Below are positions 51,729 to 61,700 of a stretch of DNA of 64,000 nt, one piece after another (within the stretch, counting starts at the first letter, position 1; each line of letters opens with the position of its first letter). The stretch is taken from assembly GCF_016879755.1 (NCBI RefSeq), contig NZ_WOFU01000010.1:1-64000 (forward strand). The letters run 5' to 3'. Origin of the DNA: Bacillus sp. B15-48. GTDB taxonomy: Bacteria > Bacillota > Bacilli > Bacillales > Cytobacillaceae. The notes under the pieces were generated by a model. It ran no database searches and had not been told where the DNA came from. It worked only from the letters and a program-made list of their open reading frames with translations. Both the position numbers and the translations under genes were made by a program.

Positions 51729-53216
51729 CTGCACTATTTAACGAGAATGTTCGAATTTTGGGCAGACTTCTCCCTTGACCAAAAAAACTGTTTTTTAGTT
51801 GTCAAAAGGCTAATGATAGGCTATTCAATCTGAAGTTTTTGAGTCCGACCCAATACGTTCCAAAAGAACTTCTGGTATACAAAACTCGAAGATAATTTAA
51901 AACATAAAGATCTACCTGATTTTACTAGTCTACTGGCTACTTTGATTATTCGTGTACGTATGGTGTCAATTTGCATCATTTTTTGCCCTTCAGGAAAGCA
52001 AAGGGTGCGTAACCAATTGGTTAGATTATAAGCTAGAAGAGTCAACATCATCTTAACCTCGTTAACAAGGTAAGAATGGCTATTCATTTTATCAAAGTAA
52101 AAACCATTTTTAGCTTCCTTGATATAGTTCTCCATCGTCCCTCTTTTTTGATAAGCACGGACGATATCTTGAGGAGAAGCCAATTCGAAGCTGGTGACAA
52201 AAAAGGAATGCGTAAAGAGTAATTCACCTGCAGGTCGCACTGATTGGATGATGACCTTTCTAGGCTTCGACCATGATTTTGCTTGATAAAGGGTTTCTTC
52301 AAAAAAACATTCCGTTTTTGAAATGTCTACAGGTGCAGAAGAAGGATGATATTCTTTCGCTAGACTCTGTAGTTGGGGATTTGATTTTAACCGGATAATG
52401 AAATGAACGGATTCCTTTTCGCACAATTCATATAAGGCGGGAACAGCAAATCCACTGTCTCCACGTAGGAACAAACTCGTTTCAGGGAATGTTTCGTTGT
52501 AATGTTCAATCAAAGGCTGAATAAATTCGACCACCCCATTGGAAGTATAGACGTTTCCCGGACGAAGTTTCGCCTTCAAAAAGTCGCCGGTGGCACCATC
52601 AAAGGAAACCAAAGGATGAAAGCCCATTGTTCCATAATGTGCATTATAAGATGAAGATTCTTGTTCACCATACATATCGGAATGGGTAGAATCTAGGTCA
52701 ATGAATAATGCCTCTGCTTTTCGGAAAGCGTGAATTTTATCGTGTAATTCTTGGTTCGCTTGATTTAAGTGTTCAATCGATTTTTCATCAAATCGAGGGT
52801 AAAAGCGAGATAAGCTTGGTTGTGAAGCAAGTGCTGGTATACCAATAACTTGTGTAAAAACAGGATCTTTTGCTAATTGGTCCGCAGCGTCATCTTCAGC
52901 ATACCCAGCAATCAATTGATAAATCTTTTGGCGCAACAAGTTTTCGTTTGAATGAAGATAATAAGCTCTCGAATCATTCAGCTTTAAATGTTGACCCAAA
53001 GTCTTTGAAAAACCGATTTTTTCATCGAATTCTCTAAAAAGAAATTCACCTGTATCGGAGGAAAGAGAGCCTCCATCATTTGACAATTTAATTTTGCGAT
53101 TGAAATCAAGCGTTTTTTTCGTTAAAGTAACCATATAAGAATCCTTTCTGTATGTTTTTGTGTGGTTACTTAAACTTTAACAGAAATGGATTCTTTTTTG
53201 CATTTATTTAGTGCAG
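51729..53216 (-). mobile_element. IS1380-family insertion sequence
   Basis: Single transposase gene flanked by terminal inverted repeats: CTGCACTATTTAAC at 51729 on the left and, read inward from the right, CTGCACTAAATAAA ending at 53216. About 13 of the first 16 positions match. The element of roughly 1.49 kb is inserted between the IclR and amidase genes. No 4-5 bp target duplication is obvious (TTAA left, AATC right), so the boundaries may be off or flanks rearranged. Confidence 0.85.
51821..53134 (-). CDS. IS1380-family transposase
   Basis: DDE transposase of 437 residues, apparently intact. The catalytic aspartates lie in LFIDLDSTHSDMYGEQ and SLFLRGDSGFAVPALYEL, and the Glu in KRGTMENYIKEAKNGFYFDK, a YREK-like signature of the IS4/IS1380 group. 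The N-terminus SSDTGEFLFREFDEKIGFSK is typical of IS1380. SD AAAGGA lies 8 bases before the ATG. The protein is full length with no stop or frameshift, so the element could be active. Confidence 0.95.
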   Translation of the reverse strand: MVTLTKKTLDFNRKIKLSNDGGSLSSDTGEFLFREFDEKIGFSKTLGQHLKLNDSRAYYLHSNENLLRQKIYQLIAGYAEDDAADQLAKDPVFTQVIGIPALASQPSLSRFYPRFDEKSIEHLNQANQELHDKIHAFRKAEALFIDLDSTHSDMYGEQESSSYNAHYGTMGFHPLVSFDGATGDFLKAKLRPGNVYTSNGVVEFIQPLIEHYNETFPETSLFLRGDSGFAVPALYELCEKESVHFIIRLKSNPQLQSLAKEYHPSSAPVDISKTECFFEETLYQAKSWSKPRKVIIQSVRPAGELLFTHSFFVTSFELASPQDIVRAYQKRGTMENYIKEAKNGFYFDKMNSHSYLVNEVKMMLTLLAYNLTNWLRTLCFPEGQKMMQIDTIRTRIIKVASRLVKSGRSLCFKLSSSFVYQKFFWNVLGRTQKLQIE

Positions 53217-53423
53217 AATCAAATTGGCCAAGAAAGCCTAGAGTACAGGGATTTAATGCACATTCTTAAATTACTATGAATAAATCAGGTTTATAATACA
53301 CATGTAGGCATTTATAAAAATAGCTTAAATTTCACTATTTTAAACACTGCTGTTCTAACATTATGGGTTATCTATTAAAATACGTAAAAAGGCTATTTGC
53401 CATTTATAAAAGAGGAGGAAATG

Positions 53424-54785
53424 ATGAATCTATTAACATTAACAGAATCATATATTTCTAAAAAATTATCGCCTAAAGAAAGCGTTGAACTTTGTTTACG
53501 AAACATTAAAGATCATTCTGCTTATAATGCTTTTATTACTATCTGTGAGGAGGAAGCATTAGAGGCTGCATGCATCGCAGAGAAGGAAATTAGCAAAGGG
53601 AATGTTAAAGGCCCGTTGCATGGGGTTCCTGTTGCTATTAAAGATGTGATATTTACAGATGGAATCCGTACGACTATGGGCTCAAAAGTTTATACAGATT
53701 TTGTTCCGAATTTCGATGCAACAGCTGTCCAAAAATTAAAAGCTGCTGGTGCGATTATTATCGGTAAAGCAAACACTCATGAATTTGCATATGGGCCAAC
53801 TGGTGATCGATCTTTAATCGGACCTTGCCGAAACCCTTATAACCCAAATAAAATTACAGGGGGCTCTAGTAGTGGTTCAGCCGTTGCTGTTTCAAAAAAT
53901 ATGGCATATGCTGCACTAGGTACTGATACAGGGGGCTCAATTCGAATTCCAGCTGCTGCCTGTGGTGTTGTAGGGATGAAACCAACATTTGGGCTTGTTA
54001 GTAAGTATGGTGCATATAACACAGCATATACTTTAGATCATATTGGTCCAATGACCAAAACAGTAAAAGATAATGCTGCGATGTTAAATGTTTTGGTAGG
54101 ATACGATGAAAAAGACCCCCATTCCCTTCACAAATCGAAAGAAGATTATACTCGTTTTATCGGACAAAGCATAACAGGAAAAAAAATTGGACTTCCCTCT
54201 TACTATTTTAAAAATATCAATCAAGAAGTCTCAAAAGCCATCGAAGAAGTAATAAAAATTTATCAAGATTTCGGCGCTATTTTTAAAGAAGTGGAGATTC
54301 AAGCAATTGAGGATATTGCCAAGTTTCAAGCAATAACCATTCAAGCTGAGACTTATGCCGTACATGAACTAAATATCCGAACACGGGGTTCTGATTACGA
54401 TGAAGAAGTTTTTGAACGATTACAATCTAGTCAAAACCTACCAGCTTATAAATATGTCTTGGCACAACAAAAAAGAATGGAATTAACGAATAGATATAAT
54501 GAAGTATTTACTAATATAGATGTTTTATTAACACCAACCCTCCCCATCCTCCCAACTGACATTAACCAAAGAGAAGTAATGATAGGGGATTATTCTGAGC
54601 CTGTAAGAAGTGCTGTTTTAAGACTTACTGCACCAACAAACTATACTGGTAACCCGGGAATGTCCATCCCTTGTGGGTTGTCCAAAACTGGACTTCCAAT
54701 CGGGTTTCAATTAATCGGAAAGCATCGTTCAGAAGCAATACTCTATCAAATTGGGGATGCATATGAACAACAGATAAGAAACTAA
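53424..54785 (+). CDS. Amidase (amidase-signature family)
   Basis: Hydrolyses an amide bond with a Ser-cisSer-Lys triad: Lys in GVPVAIKDVIFTDG, cis-Ser in GGSSSGSAVAVS and nucleophile Ser in GTDTGGSIRIPAAACGVVGM. 453 residues. It resembles GatA-like amidases without being in a gatCAB operon, so it is a catabolic amidase and not the tRNA amidotransferase. GGAGG lies 5 bases upstream of the ATG at 53424. It is the only plus-strand gene of the island and is separated from the regulator by the IS element. Converges with the extradiol dioxygenase gene at a shared terminator. Confidence 0.92.
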   Translation: MNLLTLTESYISKKLSPKESVELCLRNIKDHSAYNAFITICEEEALEAACIAEKEISKGNVKGPLHGVPVAIKDVIFTDGIRTTMGSKVYTDFVPNFDATAVQKLKAAGAIIIGKANTHEFAYGPTGDRSLIGPCRNPYNPNKITGGSSSGSAVAVSKNMAYAALGTDTGGSIRIPAAACGVVGMKPTFGLVSKYGAYNTAYTLDHIGPMTKTVKDNAAMLNVLVGYDEKDPHSLHKSKEDYTRFIGQSITGKKIGLPSYYFKNINQEVSKAIEEVIKIYQDFGAIFKEVEIQAIEDIAKFQAITIQAETYAVHELNIRTRGSDYDEEVFERLQSSQNLPAYKYVLAQQKRMELTNRYNEVFTNIDVLLTPTLPILPTDINQREVMIGDYSEPVRSAVLRLTAPTNYTGNPGMSIPCGLSKTGLPIGFQLIGKHRSEAILYQIGDAYEQQIRN

Positions 54786-54786
54786 T

Positions 54787-54816
54787 AAAAAAAGAGATAT
54801 TCCACCTCTTTTTTTA
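54787..54816. terminator. Bidirectional terminator between amidase and dioxygenase genes
   Basis: AAAAAAAGAG / CTCTTTTTTT inverted repeat just after the amidase stop, with T-tracts on both strands. It can end both the amidase transcript and the minus-strand catabolic operon. Confidence 0.75.
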
Positions 54817-54870
54817 TTAGTTTGATATAAAATTAGTGGCTACGAAAGATAAGAAAACTTAATAATTTTA

Positions 54871-55797
54871 CTAGGAGTTAGAAATTTTGTCGAATTTCTT
54901 TGATGCATAGTCCAATAAGGTTTCTTCAAATTTTGTTCCCCACTGAGAATTATCATCCCAATACCTCGGGAGCATCGGGAAGTCCTCGTGCCATGGTCGT
55001 GGGTCAAAATAGCCTAAACCTGGAATTAACTGATCCATATCAATGAATAGCTCAACTAAATTTCCATCAGGATCGTGATGATAGGCTGCGATATTATGGC
55101 CTGCTGTATGACGATTTGGTCCCCAAAGAACTTTAATATCGTTTTTTGCTAACACATCAAATGCATAATATTGATGACTAGCATCTCTTAATTCGAAAGC
55201 AATATGATATAGATTGGGCTGACCAATACGCTTCCCTAGGTTTGAAACATTTAAAACATGGTGATCGGTATTGCATGTTAGGAAATTCGCTCGTTCATCG
55301 ATTTTGTCTGTATAATAAAATTTTAATACATCCTTATAGAAATCTGCTGTTTTTAATGGATTCATAGAGGCTAATGCTAAATGTCCTAGTTTATTTGGAA
55401 TAATCCCTTTCTCTTTGAATCGTGGTGCCGGCATATCAATTTCTGAGTAAAGATGTACAGTAAATCCATCAGGATCTTTAAGTTCAAGCAACTCTGGTAC
55501 ACCAGGTTGAGAATCAGATTTTAACTTAGAAGAAACTCCAAGCTTTGTTAGTTCTTTTTGTGCTTCATTAAGAGAAATACCCTTATCTAACTGAAAGCCT
55601 ATCGATAATAGATTGCTATCATTCACAGGTGTTAAGATAATATTATGATGATCAAGACCTGAACTAAAGTATTTTCTACCCTGTTCATCTTCCTCCATCA
55701 ATGTAAACCCTAAAACCTCTGAATAATAATCCGTCATTCCTTCCATATCTTTAACAGCAAGTTCAGCATAACCAAGTTTACTAGGTTTTAACATCAT
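54871..55797 (-). CDS. Extradiol ring-cleavage-type VOC dioxygenase
   Basis: 308-residue two-domain type I extradiol dioxygenase-like protein. The C-terminal domain supplies the Fe(II) ligands of the family: His in LGHLALAS (about residue 138), His in LYHIAFEL (about 198) and Glu in GNLVELFID (about 250). The N-terminal domain is a degenerate VOC repeat (LGYAELAVKDMEGMTDYYSE). The C-terminus has the PRPWHEDFPMLPRYWD stretch. Likely cleaves a catechol-type ring made by the HpaB-type hydroxylase nearby. It starts close to AAGGAGA. Ends convergent with the amidase. Ring substrate unknown; homoprotocatechuate or another catechol is possible. Confidence 0.86.
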   Translation of the reverse strand: MMLKPSKLGYAELAVKDMEGMTDYYSEVLGFTLMEEDEQGRKYFSSGLDHHNIILTPVNDSNLLSIGFQLDKGISLNEAQKELTKLGVSSKLKSDSQPGVPELLELKDPDGFTVHLYSEIDMPAPRFKEKGIIPNKLGHLALASMNPLKTADFYKDVLKFYYTDKIDERANFLTCNTDHHVLNVSNLGKRIGQPNLYHIAFELRDASHQYYAFDVLAKNDIKVLWGPNRHTAGHNIAAYHHDPDGNLVELFIDMDQLIPGLGYFDPRPWHEDFPMLPRYWDDNSQWGTKFEETLLDYASKKFDKISNS

Positions 55798-55835
55798 ATC
55801 TTCTCCTTTGTAAAAGTTTCACCTTGAAAACTTTT

Positions 55836-56678
55836 TTACTCAGCCTTTACCGTATTACGTAAAGTTCCAATTTTACTTACTTCAATTTCAACAACATCCC
55901 CATCTTTTAAGAACATTTGCGGTTCGCGCTTAAGCCCTACTCCACCAGGTGTTCCAGTTACAATTACATCTCCAGGCTTTAGCGTTGTAAAGGTTGAAAT
56001 AAATGCGATTAACTTAGGGATAGAGAAAATCAGCAAATTTGTAGAAGAACTTTGCATTACTTGACCATTTACTCTTGTTTCTAATGATAATACTTCATCA
56101 TCTTTGATATCTTCTTTCGTCACCATCCAAGGCCCGAAACCACCTGTTCCGTCAAAATTTTTACCAGGAGCCCACTGACTAGTTCGAAGTTGCCAATCAC
56201 GAACAGAACCGTCATTATAACATGCATAACCTGCAATATGATTATAGGCATCTTCTTCGCTAATCCGTCTTCCCTTTTTCCCGATAATAACTGCTATTTC
56301 ACCCTCGAAATCTAGTTGTGAAGACTCTCTAGGAAGAACGAGATTTTCTTCATGTCCAATTTGAGAACTTGGGTATCTAAAAAAGATTACCGGTGTTTCG
56401 GTTGTCGTTTCTCCGCACTCTTCTACATGGGCATGATAATTTAGACCAACACAAACGACCTTCTCTGGATTCGGAATAACCGGCAGCAGTGTCACATCGT
56501 TTAATGAATACTGAACATCATTAACATCGATATTTAAGTCTTCTACATTCGCCTTTTCAAGAAATGTTTTTAGGTCCGCAAATTCATTATTAAACTTTTT
56601 CTTTAAATCTATTACTCCATTATCAATAACTGCTCCAAAGCTCTCTATTTCTCCATGACAAAAACTTACTAGTTTCAT
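55836..56678 (-). CDS. Fumarylacetoacetate hydrolase family protein (second copy)
   Basis: 280-residue FAH-fold enzyme, likely acting on the product of ring cleavage (hydratase, isomerase or decarboxylase-type step). Metal site QLDFEGEIAVIIGKKG, conserved GLNYHAHVEECGE, PGKNFDGTGGFGPWM and GDVIVTGTPGGVGLKREP are all visible. SD GGGAGA 8 bases upstream of the ATG. Its stop and the next gene's start are separated by about 40 bases in the operon hpaB-like, FAH, dioxygenase. In 4-hydroxyphenylacetate pathways FAH-type HpaG follows the dioxygenase, which supports the reading of this operon as meta-cleavage. Confidence 0.9.
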   Translation of the reverse strand: MKLVSFCHGEIESFGAVIDNGVIDLKKKFNNEFADLKTFLEKANVEDLNIDVNDVQYSLNDVTLLPVIPNPEKVVCVGLNYHAHVEECGETTTETPVIFFRYPSSQIGHEENLVLPRESSQLDFEGEIAVIIGKKGRRISEEDAYNHIAGYACYNDGSVRDWQLRTSQWAPGKNFDGTGGFGPWMVTKEDIKDDEVLSLETRVNGQVMQSSSTNLLIFSIPKLIAFISTFTTLKPGDVIVTGTPGGVGLKREPQMFLKDGDVVEIEVSKIGTLRNTVKAE

Positions 56679-56788
56679 TGAATCATATCTCCCTTACTAA
56701 AAATGATGTTTTCAACTTAATCCTTTTTAGGTATATTAGTAAAATTGAATACTTTCACTTTCGTGAATGTCCATACCATTACCTCACC

Positions 56789-58270
56789 TTATTTAGCGTT
56801 AACTTTATTTTCACTCTCACTTGTTTTAGACTCTGCTAGTGCACGCTCTACAAGTGGAAAAGAAGGGTTTTGTCTCTTATACATATTGTAAAACATTCCG
56901 AGCTTACGTACTGGGTCACCTGAGTAATAGCGCTCATACTGTACTAATCGTTGGCCGAACCCTTCAATAGTAAGATCCCATGCAAGTTTAAATAAATGTA
57001 AACGTTCTTCTCCAGATACACCCTCACGACCGCCATAATAGCGCTCAATATCATCAGGCAATGCCATCATATCAGCTTTGGTTGGTGGTACTAGTAATCC
57101 ACCTGCGCCAATTGTTTGAATTATTTCAATCGCACGAGGATAAGCTTTTGGTAAAATACCACGAATGGTTTCCAATGGTAATGGATTTGGTACGACTTCT
57201 CCATTTGACCTAACATTGTATTCGTTTTCTGCTGTACGTAATAATGCTCGAATTGTTTCAACAAATTGTACCAGTTCACCTAACTGGTTTTGCACATTTA
57301 AGAATCCATCAACACCGATTGAATCTGCAATACTTGAGGCAACTTCTTGTGCAAATTGTAGTTTAATCAATCCTCGAACTGTTGCTTGATGCATGTTTTG
57401 ACTTAAACCGGTTTCCGAATAGATTTTATTAGCAGCGTCAATATTTTTATAGATAAACACTCGATCCCATGGAACTAGAACATCATCAAACACAAGTACT
57501 GCGTCTTGTTCTTCAAATCTTGATGCTAATGGATGATCAACGATTGAGCGTTTCCCATCTTGCACAGGTTCACGGCAAATCAAACGTAACCCTGGTACAT
57601 CGATTGGAACAGCAAAAGATATTGCATAATCTTCTTCGCCAGGTCTGAATCCTGGGAATGAATAAATAATTACTTCATCCGTAATTGGCGCAAGCGTCGC
57701 CAGCATTTTTGCACCCCGGACAATAATGCCTTCTTCCGTTTCCCGGACAGCACCTAGATGTGTATATGGATCTTTTTGATTTTTAGATGATTTGGTTCGG
57801 TCTGTTTGTGGATTCATGATTGCATGTGTTAGGAACAAATCATTATCGCGAATATACCTGTAATAGTTTTGAATATTTTCAGCCCATTGCGGGTTATATT
57901 TCGCATAGAATTCAGGTGTACTGGCCATTGCTGTTACTGTTACATTTAAGAAGTCTGGCGTTCTTCCCATTAACCCATAAGTTGCTTTAGCCCAAATTTC
58001 ATATAACGCTCTACGTGCCATTAAGTCATGATAAGTTTTTGGTACGATGAAAGCGTTAGATACTCGTTCACCTGTTTCCTCACAAATACTTGTAATTTTA
58101 TCTTGATATTCTGGATCATGCTGCATATCATACAATTTAGCAATTTCTTTAATTGGTTGTTTAAATACCGGTTCATTTACTATATCTGTGATCCTTCGGC
58201 CTTCCATCCATACCTCTGGTTTTTTTGATTGTAAACCTTTAATATAATCTTCACCTGTACGAATACCCAT
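56789..58270 (-). CDS. 4-hydroxyphenylacetate 3-hydroxylase (HpaB) family oxygenase
   Basis: FADH2-utilising aromatic hydroxylase of 493 residues, HpaB type. Characteristic segments include [70 protein letters not shown] and [17 protein letters not shown]-like text. The ATG has AAGGGGA 7 bases upstream. First gene of the ring-cleavage operon. Such enzymes need a separate flavin reductase (HpaC), which I do not find in this window. It probably adds a hydroxyl ortho to an existing one; the ring substrate may be a hydroxyphenylacetate, hydroxybenzoate or hydroxypyridine derivative. Confidence 0.92.
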   Translation of the reverse strand: MGIRTGEDYIKGLQSKKPEVWMEGRRITDIVNEPVFKQPIKEIAKLYDMQHDPEYQDKITSICEETGERVSNAFIVPKTYHDLMARRALYEIWAKATYGLMGRTPDFLNVTVTAMASTPEFYAKYNPQWAENIQNYYRYIRDNDLFLTHAIMNPQTDRTKSSKNQKDPYTHLGAVRETEEGIIVRGAKMLATLAPITDEVIIYSFPGFRPGEEDYAISFAVPIDVPGLRLICREPVQDGKRSIVDHPLASRFEEQDAVLVFDDVLVPWDRVFIYKNIDAANKIYSETGLSQNMHQATVRGLIKLQFAQEVASSIADSIGVDGFLNVQNQLGELVQFVETIRALLRTAENEYNVRSNGEVVPNPLPLETIRGILPKAYPRAIEIIQTIGAGGLLVPPTKADMMALPDDIERYYGGREGVSGEERLHLFKLAWDLTIEGFGQRLVQYERYYSGDPVRKLGMFYNMYKRQNPSFPLVERALAESKTSESENKVNAK

Positions 58271-58559
58271 CTTTTTTCCCCTTTTCCCTAGATTTTTTAC
58301 ATCTATGAAATAACTCGTCGATTGAAAGGTTATTGGAGTATTTTTATATTTTTCATCATCTCCTTTAAATGTTCTGTGCTTTGTACTATCAATTTACTAA
58401 AAATACACATTGGCAATCGACAGATAAATCCCATATTATGAAATCTTGTGAATATTTAATAAATTATATTTAAAAAACCGTTAAAGATTATGTAATTGCG
58501 TCATCTCGTATGAAATTCATGTCAAAAATTTTCAATGGAGGAATTCATATATTTTTTTA

Positions 58560-58594
58560 AAGACTCCTTTTGCATTAGACGCAAACGGAGTCTT
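58560..58594. other. Hairpin of unclear role upstream of the HpaB-type operon
   Basis: AAGACTCC / GGAGTCTT with inner TTTGC / GCAAA pairing, flanked on one side by A-rich sequence. Not attached to a gene stop. It could be a terminator of minus-strand helicase read-through or an orphan element. The rest of 58271-58731 is AT-rich and holds the operon promoter region, not resolved. Confidence 0.5.
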
Positions 58595-58731
58595 AGCTAT
58601 TTTATTCATTTGCTATTTAAAAGCACATTTCGATCAACCATCCTGCGAAGTGCACTCTCTTTATTTAGAAACGCTTTGAAGTCCCACAAAATGTCCATAG
58701 AATAACTATATTTAGTCAAAACACAATCCAA

Positions 58732-58767
58732 ATAAAAAAACAGCCTGAACCCACGGATCCAGACTGC
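58732..58767 (-). terminator. Terminator of the helicase-nuclease gene
   Basis: On the minus strand, CAGTCTGGA pairs with TTCAGGCTG (two G-T pairs) and is followed by TTTTTTTATT, within 10 bases of the helicase stop. Confidence 0.8.
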
Positions 58768-58773
58768 CTACTC

Positions 58774-61700
58774 CTAATTCACAATTTTCTCCCGTACCTG
58801 TTCATTTTTCAATAACTCTTTCACTTTCTGATCGATTCGTTCAAGTTCAGCCGATGGGTTCCGCCACCAGTTTCGACTCCATATTCGTTCAATGACCCAT
58901 CCTCTGCTTTCGAGGAATCTTTGGCGATAGACGTCTCTTTCTTTCGCATTGGCAGAGCTGTGGTACATTGCGCCATCGCATTCGATTCCTAAAATATACC
59001 TTGAGGTGTCTTTTGGGTGAACGATGGAGAGATCAATTCGGTAGCCGGACATGCCGACTTGTGTGGTGACTTCATAGCCCATATCTCTTAATCCCTTATA
59101 GACCTGCTCCTCAAATGGGGAATCAAAATGCAAATCTTTGATTTGAACTTGGGTGTTGACGTTTTCATTGATTTCTTGGACGACGGCGTTGATTTGTTCA
59201 GGTTGAACATGCGCGACTGCCTTGACGTATTTTAAGTATGATTTTAATAATTTTGGTCCTAATTGCGCTGTGTTCGCCACATTCAGTTCTTCCGGTTCGA
59301 TGCTTGTCACAACGATGATTTCTTCTTTTGCGCGAGTGACGGCGACATTCAAACGGTTTTCCCCGCCTTTTTGATTGAGCATTCCAAAGCGGTTGTACAC
59401 TCTGCCTTCATCATTTCGTGCATATCCGATTGAAAAAAGAATAACGTCTCTTTCGTCCCCTTGAACATTCTCGATATTTTTGACAAACACTCGTTCATCA
59501 AGGTCCCTAGACATCATTTGATGATAAACTGCGCTGAACTCTTCGTCTTCGCCTGCTGTCTTTTCAATCAAATCCAAAATTTTTGTCTGCTGTTTTGAGT
59601 TAAAGGTAATGATTCCAACGGTTTTATTTGGTCGTGTAACTAGGATGTTTTTTAACGTCCGAACCACTTCGATGGCTTCTACTTCATTTGACTGGTTGAT
59701 CCATCTGCCTTCGACCTTCTGCCACTGCATCGCCGGAGGATTTTTAAATGGCACGACATTTGGCGCTATTTGGACGTAACCATTATAGAAGGCATGGTTT
59801 GAAAAGTTGATTAACTCTTCGTATTTCGAGCGATAATGCCATTGGAGAATCTTCTCTGGAAACCTTCTTTTCGCGAGATTGAGCAAGCTGTTCGATTCAT
59901 CGATGTCGTATTGTTCTTCCTCTTCCTCATCGTTCACGACAGAAGATTGGAACATCGTAAATGGTGGCAGCTGCTTTTCATCTCCGGCAATAATTAATTG
60001 TTTGGCACGGTAAATTGCTGGAATCCCACTTTCGACCGTACACTGTGAGGCTTCATCAAAAATGACTACATCAAACAATCCTTCTTTTAACGGAAAGATC
60101 GCTGAGACAATTTCTGGTGAAGCAAGCCAAACGGGCATTATGTCCACCAAGCCGTCGCGAGCAAACTCATTTACGAGCCTTCTTAAGGACCAAACCATTC
60201 GTTTCTTGCCCACTTGATGTTTGAGTTCCTTCATTCTTTTAAAATTTTCAGCTTGAGCTTGATCGACATTTGTTGTTAAAGTGTGAATTAAATACTCTGT
60301 TGCTGCTTTTCTTTTTTCGTCAATCAGTTTGGCAAATGATTCGCGGATGCGGGCAAACTCATTGGTCGAAACCTTCTGTACCTGTGGATACTTTTTTTCA
60401 GTCTCGTCAATCCAATGGACATAGGTCGAGTTTCTGAAGAGGTCTACCCAAAAGTCAGGCAATCCTGACTCACTGTCATTCACTTTGTCTTGTAACTTGA
60501 GTATGACCTTTTTTTCTAATTCCGTACAATCGTTCCAATAACGGTCCATTTGCTGGAGGTCTTCGAAATCGCGGTGAATATATTCGACGATTTTATCTAA
60601 TTGACGTAATGGAAGATCGCCTTCTGAAATTCGCCGTTTCATCTCATCAACCATCGATTCATCAAAATAGCTTTTCAGTTTCTCCATTTCGTCGGCCATT
60701 TTTTTCGTTTCTTTGCCGAGGTCATGCATCGTGACGAGAGACTTCTTGATTTTTAACCACTCGGTTGAACTCGTTCCTTTAAATTTCTCGCCTTCTAGCA
60801 GTTCTTCAATAATCGACTTGCCGGAAAAGGACGTCCACCACCACAATCGTAGGCCTTGGAGCGTTCGTTTATTCATTTCATCTAGATCCGGATAAATTTT
60901 TCCCAATTTAGTTTCAATCAACCATGTGTATGCCGGAGTAATATTTTCGTAATCTAGTGACTCCAAATATTCTCCTGACTTCTTCGCCTTTTGAATCAAT
61001 TGATCCATTAGTTCAATCAGTTCTAGTTTGTTTTTCATTGATAAGGAAGCAAAGGATTTTCGCATTTTTAATGGATAGGAATCCTCTCCAAAGGGCTCGT
61101 ACCATTCTGCATACGAATAGACTTTTTCAGAAATATTCTCTAAAAGATCTTTGTTTAAACTCGCGAGCAAATCCGTCAAATCGATCATTTGTTTCGTTTC
61201 ACCAACAGGATTGGCTTTGCCGTATAAATCGTATAACCGGTAGCCGTAATCTTGAAATTCGTAGAGAGCATTGGCGATGCTGTTCAGCAATTCTTCCTGT
61301 GAAGCTAATTTGTTGGAGACAGAGGTCAAGACATTGACTGCTTGTTCATAGCTTACTTGATTATGCTCCAGTAAGGCAGCAATTTTACTATAAAGCTTCT
61401 TCCGGTCATTTTTCTCATCATGAACGAGGGCGATATGACTGCTTAAACCTAAACTGTCTAACCGTTGATACACCACATCGAGTGCTGCACGTTTTTGGCA
61501 GACGACGAGAACTTTCTTTTCTTGTTTCAAGGCGTCGGTGATTAGGTTGACAATCACCTGAGATTTCCCGGTGCCAGGTGGTCCGTGCACGACGATTCCC
61601 TTTTTATAACGAGCTTCGCGGATGATTTCTTCTTGAGAGCCGTCTGCTTCGAGAAGGGAGAAAAGGTCATCGTCTTGTGCGTTTTTCTCCTGTTCTTCAG

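Noticed and set aside
53397-54785. Amidase as GatA of the tRNA amidotransferase
   Set aside because: gatC and gatB are not adjacent and the context is catabolic; a stand-alone amidase fits better.
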